Shown here: positions 60,761-64,000 of the stretch, in pieces | How positions within the stretch are numbered: the first letter of the stretch is position 1 | Layout: each line of letters starts with the position of its first letter | Assembly: GCF_001577525.1 (NCBI RefSeq) | Contig: NZ_CP013015.1 | Span: 1,260,966-1,324,965 of the forward strand | From: Candidatus Desulfofervidus auxilii | Lineage (GTDB): Bacteria > Desulfobacterota > Desulfofervidia > Desulfofervidales > Desulfofervidaceae | Reading direction: 5' to 3' | DNA: 64,000 nucleotides | The notes under the pieces: generated by a model | What the model was told of the DNA's origin: nothing | What the model saw: the letters and a program-made list of their open reading frames with translations, nothing else | Database searches by the model: none | Made by a program: the position numbers and the translations under genes

Positions 60761-61487
60761 ACCTTAAAGAGATTATAAAAAATAAAATGCTCACTTCTGC
60801 TATTTCACTTGTTGCCCCAATGGTATCCCCTGTCACCCCATCTATCTTCTTCTTTACATAGGTTATGAATACCCATATAGGCAATAAAGAAATAAAAAAT
60901 AAGACAATTCCCTCTATCTTCAACAGGAATAAAAATGCAGCCAAAGTAAATAGGCTACTTATTAAAAATTCTTTTCTACTAGCATATTCTACAAAATACT
61001 TTGCCTTTCCTTCTTTCCTTGCATATTTAGATATATAACACACCAAGACCTGAACCCACCTGGAAAATAGGCACATTAAGATTAGCGACCTCCATAAAAT
61101 TTCTTTGGGAATACTCAAAAATAAAGAAAGTTTTAAAAGCAAAATGCATACAAGCCCAATTGCCCCTATAGCCCCTATGTGGCTATCCCGCATAATATCT
61201 AATATCTCTTCTTTGCATCTTCCCCCATAAAGACCATCGCAGGTATCAGAAAATCCCTCTAGGTGTATCCCACCTGATATAACTATTGAAATTATTAGAA
61301 TTAAGCTGCATTTTATTAAATTTGGCAAGAAATCAAGGACAAATAGGGCTAAGGCCAATACTATACCTATTAATGCCCCTACTATAGGAAAATAGAGAAG
61401 TGATTTACCAAATTCCTCTTCTTTTATAGATTTGATTTTCACAGGAAAAATAGTTAAAAATTGTAAAGCAATGAGGATTTTTTTCAC
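60729..61487 (-). CDS. cobS: adenosylcobinamide-GDP ribazoletransferase
   Basis: CobS joins adenosylcobinamide-GDP to alpha-ribazole (or its phosphate), the last step of the nucleotide loop. QFLTIFPVK near the N-terminus (about 9-17), GGIHLEGFSDTCDGLYGG (about 71-88, with the metal Asp residues) and the MRDSHIGAIGAIGLV stretch are typical. Six or seven membrane segments. Length 252 is normal. Overlaps cobT by 4 bases. Confidence 0.94.
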   Translation of the reverse strand: MKKILIALQFLTIFPVKIKSIKEEEFGKSLLYFPIVGALIGIVLALALFVLDFLPNLIKCSLILIISIVISGGIHLEGFSDTCDGLYGGRCKEEILDIMRDSHIGAIGAIGLVCILLLKLSLFLSIPKEILWRSLILMCLFSRWVQVLVCYISKYARKEGKAKYFVEYASRKEFLISSLFTLAAFLFLLKIEGIVLFFISLLPIWVFITYVKKKIDGVTGDTIGATSEIAEVSILFFIISLRYVHINFFLPS

Positions 61488-62548
61488 CCCCTAATCCTTT
61501 CTGAAACAGAGGCATCCTTAAATGTAGCCATTTGAGTCAATATCTTTATACTTGCCTCCACTATGCCCATTGCCAAGGCAGCACCTGTGCCCTCTCCAAG
61601 ACGCAAACCCAAATCCAAAATGGGCCTAAGTCCTATATATTTCAAAACAGCCTTGTGACCTGGTTCTGCTGAGCAGTGGGAGGCAATCATATAATCTTTT
61701 ACCTTTGGTTCTAGACTATATGCCATTAGTGCGGCTGCACCACAGATAAACCCATCAATTATTACTGGGACACTTTTAGAAGCTGAGGCCAACACTATGC
61801 CACAAAGCCCACCTATTTCAAATCCGCCCACCTTAGAAAGGACATCTATAGGGTCATTAGAAACGGGCCTGTTTATATTAAGCGCCCTTTTAATTACCCC
61901 AATCTTATGAGAGAGGGTTTTATCATCTATGCCAGTTCCCCTTCCTGCAACCTCCTCTACTGGCCTACCTGTTATTGAAGCTACAATGGCGCTTGATGAA
62001 GTAGTATTACCAATGCCCATATCTCCTATCCCTACTATATCAATGCCCTTTTTAAACTCTTCCTCAAATACCTCTATACCGGCCCCTATAGACCTAATTG
62101 CCTCCTCTTTACTCATGGCAGGCCCTTTTGCCATATTTTTTGTTCCAAGCCCTATCTTCTTTACTTTTAACCTTTCACTTTTTACTTTTAACCTTTCTTT
62201 TACCCCCATATCTACAACAATCACCTTTGCACCAACATGCCTTGCCAAGACATTTATGGCTGCTCCTCCCTTTAGAAAATTATAGACCATCTGGGCAGTC
62301 ACCTCTTGAGGAAAGGCACTGATTTTTTCTTCTACAACACCATGGTCTGCAGCCATAGTGAATATGACTTTATTCTTGAATTGAGGATTCTCATTTCTGG
62401 TAATGGCTACTATTTGTTTAGCAAGTTCTTCTAGTCTACCTAGACTTCCTTGTGGCTTTGTAAGGTTATCAAGTCTCCTTTGAGTCTTTTTAGCTAAACT
62501 ATAATCTATCTCCTCAATGGCATTTATAACTCCCTTTATCTTCTCCAT
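61484..62548 (-). CDS. cobT: nicotinate-nucleotide-dimethylbenzimidazole phosphoribosyltransferase
   Basis: CobT makes alpha-ribazole phosphate from a benzimidazole base and nicotinate mononucleotide. LTKPQGSLGRLE (about 29-40), FTMAADHGVVEEKIS (about 63-77), the GIGDMGIGNTTSSSAI motif (about 173-188) and GFICGAAAL are diagnostic, with the catalytic Glu near the C-terminal GLRLGEGTGA. A duplicated heptad (ERLKVKS, ERLKVKK; about 118-131) is inserted in the loop after VVDMG. The insertion is in frame and may leave activity intact. Length 354. Confidence 0.94.
   Translation of the reverse strand: MEKIKGVINAIEEIDYSLAKKTQRRLDNLTKPQGSLGRLEELAKQIVAITRNENPQFKNKVIFTMAADHGVVEEKISAFPQEVTAQMVYNFLKGGAAINVLARHVGAKVIVVDMGVKERLKVKSERLKVKKIGLGTKNMAKGPAMSKEEAIRSIGAGIEVFEEEFKKGIDIVGIGDMGIGNTTSSSAIVASITGRPVEEVAGRGTGIDDKTLSHKIGVIKRALNINRPVSNDPIDVLSKVGGFEIGGLCGIVLASASKSVPVIIDGFICGAAALMAYSLEPKVKDYMIASHCSAEPGHKAVLKYIGLRPILDLGLRLGEGTGAALAMGIVEASIKILTQMATFKDASVSERIRG
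62162..62197. repeat. 21-base in-frame tandem repeat inside cobT
   Basis: TACTTTTAACCTTTC occurs at 62162-62176 and again at 62183-62197, 21 bases apart, encoding a repeated heptad of CobT. This type of short CTTTTAACCTTTCACTTT repeat commonly occurs in intergenic DNA and here has entered a gene without breaking its frame. Confidence 0.65.
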
Positions 62549-62549
62549 C

Positions 62550-63110
62550 TTATTTAATTTTCATCGGTATGCCTGCATGCATAAAAATGACCTCATCTGC
62601 CTTTTCTGCCATTATTTGATTGGCAAATCCTACTATATCTCGAAACTGTCTTGCCAACTGATTTTTAGGTATAATACCTTCTCCAACCTCATTAGAGACC
62701 AAAATTATGTGGCAATCTTCCTTCATGGCTAAAATAAAGGACAAAAGTGTCCTTATTCTCTCTTCTATCTCCTCGTCTTTTAATCTATCTATTAGAAGAT
62801 TTGAGATATAAACCGTTAAGCAATCAATTAAGACCACTTCATATCCCTTTTTCAGTTTATTTAACAAGGAAGGGATATCTTTTCCCTCCTCAAATACCCT
62901 CCAATAAGAAGGCCTCAATTTTTTGTGTTTTTCTATCCTCTTTTCTGTCTCCTTATCTATCCAAATAGATGTAGCAATATAGGCTACCTGTTTACCCTCA
63001 CACCTAGAATTTGGGTGGGGGGGTTTACTAAAACCTTTAGCTAATTCCACTGCATAACCACTTTTACCACTCCTTGCCCCTCCAAGGATAAATATAAATT
63101 TTCTTTCCAT
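62550..63110 (-). CDS. cobU: adenosylcobinamide kinase / cobinamide-phosphate guanylyltransferase
   Basis: CobU phosphorylates adenosylcobinamide and transfers GMP to it. The P-loop GGARSGKS is at about 10-17, followed by VAYIATS, the RPSYWRVFE region, VLIDCLTVYISNLL and VSNEVGEGIIPKNQLARQFRD. Between the P-loop helix and VAYIATS are about 13 extra residues (KPPHPNSRCEGKQ, about 29-41) encoded by a C/G-rich segment near 62995-63025, so a short DNA element seems to have inserted in frame. Other motifs intact. It lies 1 base before cobT and 6 bases after btuB. Confidence 0.92.
   Translation of the reverse strand: MERKFIFILGGARSGKSGYAVELAKGFSKPPHPNSRCEGKQVAYIATSIWIDKETEKRIEKHKKLRPSYWRVFEEGKDIPSLLNKLKKGYEVVLIDCLTVYISNLLIDRLKDEEIEERIRTLLSFILAMKEDCHIILVSNEVGEGIIPKNQLARQFRDIVGFANQIMAEKADEVIFMHAGIPMKIK
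62995..63026. repeat. small GC-rich element inserted within cobU
   Basis: CCCTCACACC and GGGTGGGGGG flank TAGAATTT, giving an imperfect inverted repeat inside the cobU frame. It encodes the extra loop residues HPNSRCEG. It lies at a position where other CobU proteins are shorter. Confidence 0.5.
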
Positions 63111-63116
63111 CTTTCT

Positions 63117-64000
63117 TTACCACTTAAGCTCTGCCCCCAAAAAGGCCATAAAGGGGAGCCCATTATAACCTTTTACCTCTTCATATTCCCTATCAAATAA
63201 GTTTTGGAAGCGGAGATTCAATGTCAAATAGGAGGTTGGATAGTATCTTGCTGAAAGATTTACAGTAAAGTAGCCACCTAGAGAATCTTTGTTATTTTGA
63301 GAGTTAAATCTCTTTCCAAAATAAGTACCTGTTAGGCCAAAATCAGCTTTGTCTTTGAAGAGAAAGACTATGGTACCACTCCCTTTATGCATTGGCCTCC
63401 TAGGGAGCCAGGTATTGTTAGTAGTATCAATGGCATTGAGCCAGGTATAATTTGCTGACAATCTAAGCCAAGAAACAGGTCTGGTATTTAAGGTAAATTC
63501 AATACCCTCTGTATGGGCAGTAGCCACATTTTGGTATTTCCACTCTTCCAAATCATAAATAATCAAATTATCAAACCAATTGGAAAAATAAGTTATATCT
63601 GCCTCTATCTTTCCATCAAAAAAACCCTGTGTAACTCCCACATCGTATCCCTCGCTTTTCTCTGGTTTTAAATCAGGATTCCCAATTTTCATACCATAAA
63701 ATTCAGCATGAATTTGATAGAGACTTGGTGCCCTAAAGCCTGTTCCATAACTGGCATGAATCTTGGTCTTTGTAGGAAAGATATAGGCAGAGGCTATGCG
63801 ACAAGTAACCTTATCCCCTGCGGTCTCGTGATGATAGTATCTAATGCCAGAGGAAAAATAGAGTCCTTTCCATCTGAGAATACCCTCACCAAACCAGGAT
63901 ATATGGTCAAAGTTTTTCCCCTCTATACCTGAACCCTCGGCTGCTGTCTCCCTTTGATAGTCAACGCCTGTTATAAAGGTAAAAGGCTCAAATTCAAGAT
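63117..64000 (-). CDS. btuB: TonB-dependent corrinoid receptor, C-terminal part
   Basis: The minus-strand frame is open from the right edge of the window to the stop at 63117 and encodes about 294 residues of the barrel of a BtuB-like outer-membrane receptor. The methionine at 63692 is internal, since conserved barrel sequence (YGTGFRAPSLYQI, a receptor signature) lies before it. NPDLKPEKSEGYDVG, NLFDREYEEVKGYNGLP and the final ELKW are typical of the C-terminal barrel. The first gene of the visible cobalamin operon, so its ligand is most likely cobalamin or cobinamide. N-terminus and any riboswitch are outside the window. Confidence 0.9.
   Translation of the reverse strand, partial: LEFEPFTFITGVDYQRETAAEGSGIEGKNFDHISWFGEGILRWKGLYFSSGIRYYHHETAGDKVTCRIASAYIFPTKTKIHASYGTGFRAPSLYQIHAEFYGMKIGNPDLKPEKSEGYDVGVTQGFFDGKIEADITYFSNWFDNLIIYDLEEWKYQNVATAHTEGIEFTLNTRPVSWLRLSANYTWLNAIDTTNNTWLPRRPMHKGSGTIVFLFKDKADFGLTGTYFGKRFNSQNNKDSLGGYFTVNLSARYYPTSYLTLNLRFQNLFDREYEEVKGYNGLPFMAFLGAELKW

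Overview
The window is a 64 kb piece of an AT-rich, Gram-negative bacterial chromosome: it has two TonB-dependent receptors, SlyD, and membrane-bound HD and Cache sensors. The metabolism is anaerobic and autotrophic, with ATP-citrate lyase, ferredoxin-dependent 2-oxoglutarate synthase and HdrABC. This mix would fit a deep-branching, possibly thermophilic, sulfate-reducing Desulfobacterota (Candidatus Desulfofervidus-like). That assignment is an inference from gene content and is not proven by the sequence.

Region 1 (1-3751, + strand): the 3' part of an MTA/SAH deaminase, then birA, whose start overlaps a pair of GTTAAC boxes, then a TonB-dependent receptor overlapping birA. A 500-base gap (3752-4272) follows. 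It holds a GC-rich REP-like palindrome block, one copy of a dispersed repeat and a 12-bp inverted repeat.

Region 2 (4273-24647, + strand): a collinear cluster encoding every step of the reductive TCA cycle: aconitase, a CBS-pair protein, ATP-citrate lyase AclB and AclA, isocitrate dehydrogenase, malate dehydrogenase, two-subunit fumarase, heterodisulfide-reductase-like HdrCBA, 2-oxoglutarate:ferredoxin oxidoreductase KorD-KorA-KorBC (beta and gamma fused), a soluble-type fumarate reductase and succinyl-CoA synthetase. Most genes overlap or abut. Two foreign pieces are embedded: an IS607-type serine recombinase domain whose catalytic serine position is Ala, and a decayed HEPN/nucleotidyltransferase pair.

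Region 3 (24642-28468, - strand): an HD hydrolase, D-Ala-D-Ala ligase, a DnaG-core-like protein with a degenerate Toprim region, a small unknown protein and a PAP2 phosphatase form one tight operon. A secreted orphan protein precedes it.

Region 4 (28469-34958): an accessory island. It contains two complete integron attC sites and one attC half-site with no integrase in view (a CALIN-like array). The cassettes carry a ComF-like phosphoribosyltransferase plus SLOG pair, a four-helix membrane protein, and an antitoxin with a ParE toxin truncated at the attC half. Remnants of a REP-associated transposase and of IstB, a YcaO protein, a DUF434-type protein and the initiator tRNA-Met follow.

Region 5 (34959-54517): mostly housekeeping genes (pyrF, slyD, M16 peptidase, PocR-domain protein, ptsH-ptsI, smpB, PilZ, acpS, chloride channel, histidine kinase, pdxJ, ybeY, PgpH-type HD protein, phoH, glnS). 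The ybeY product has lost two of its three metal-binding histidines.

Region 6 (54581-64000, - strand): one cobalamin operon read from the right: btuB (partial), cobU, cobT, cobS, cbiB, cobD, an asparagine-synthase-like PP-loop protein with a zinc ribbon, a DUF71 PP-loop protein, btuF, btuC, btuD. It joins corrinoid uptake, nucleotide-loop assembly and two unexplained amidating-type enzymes.
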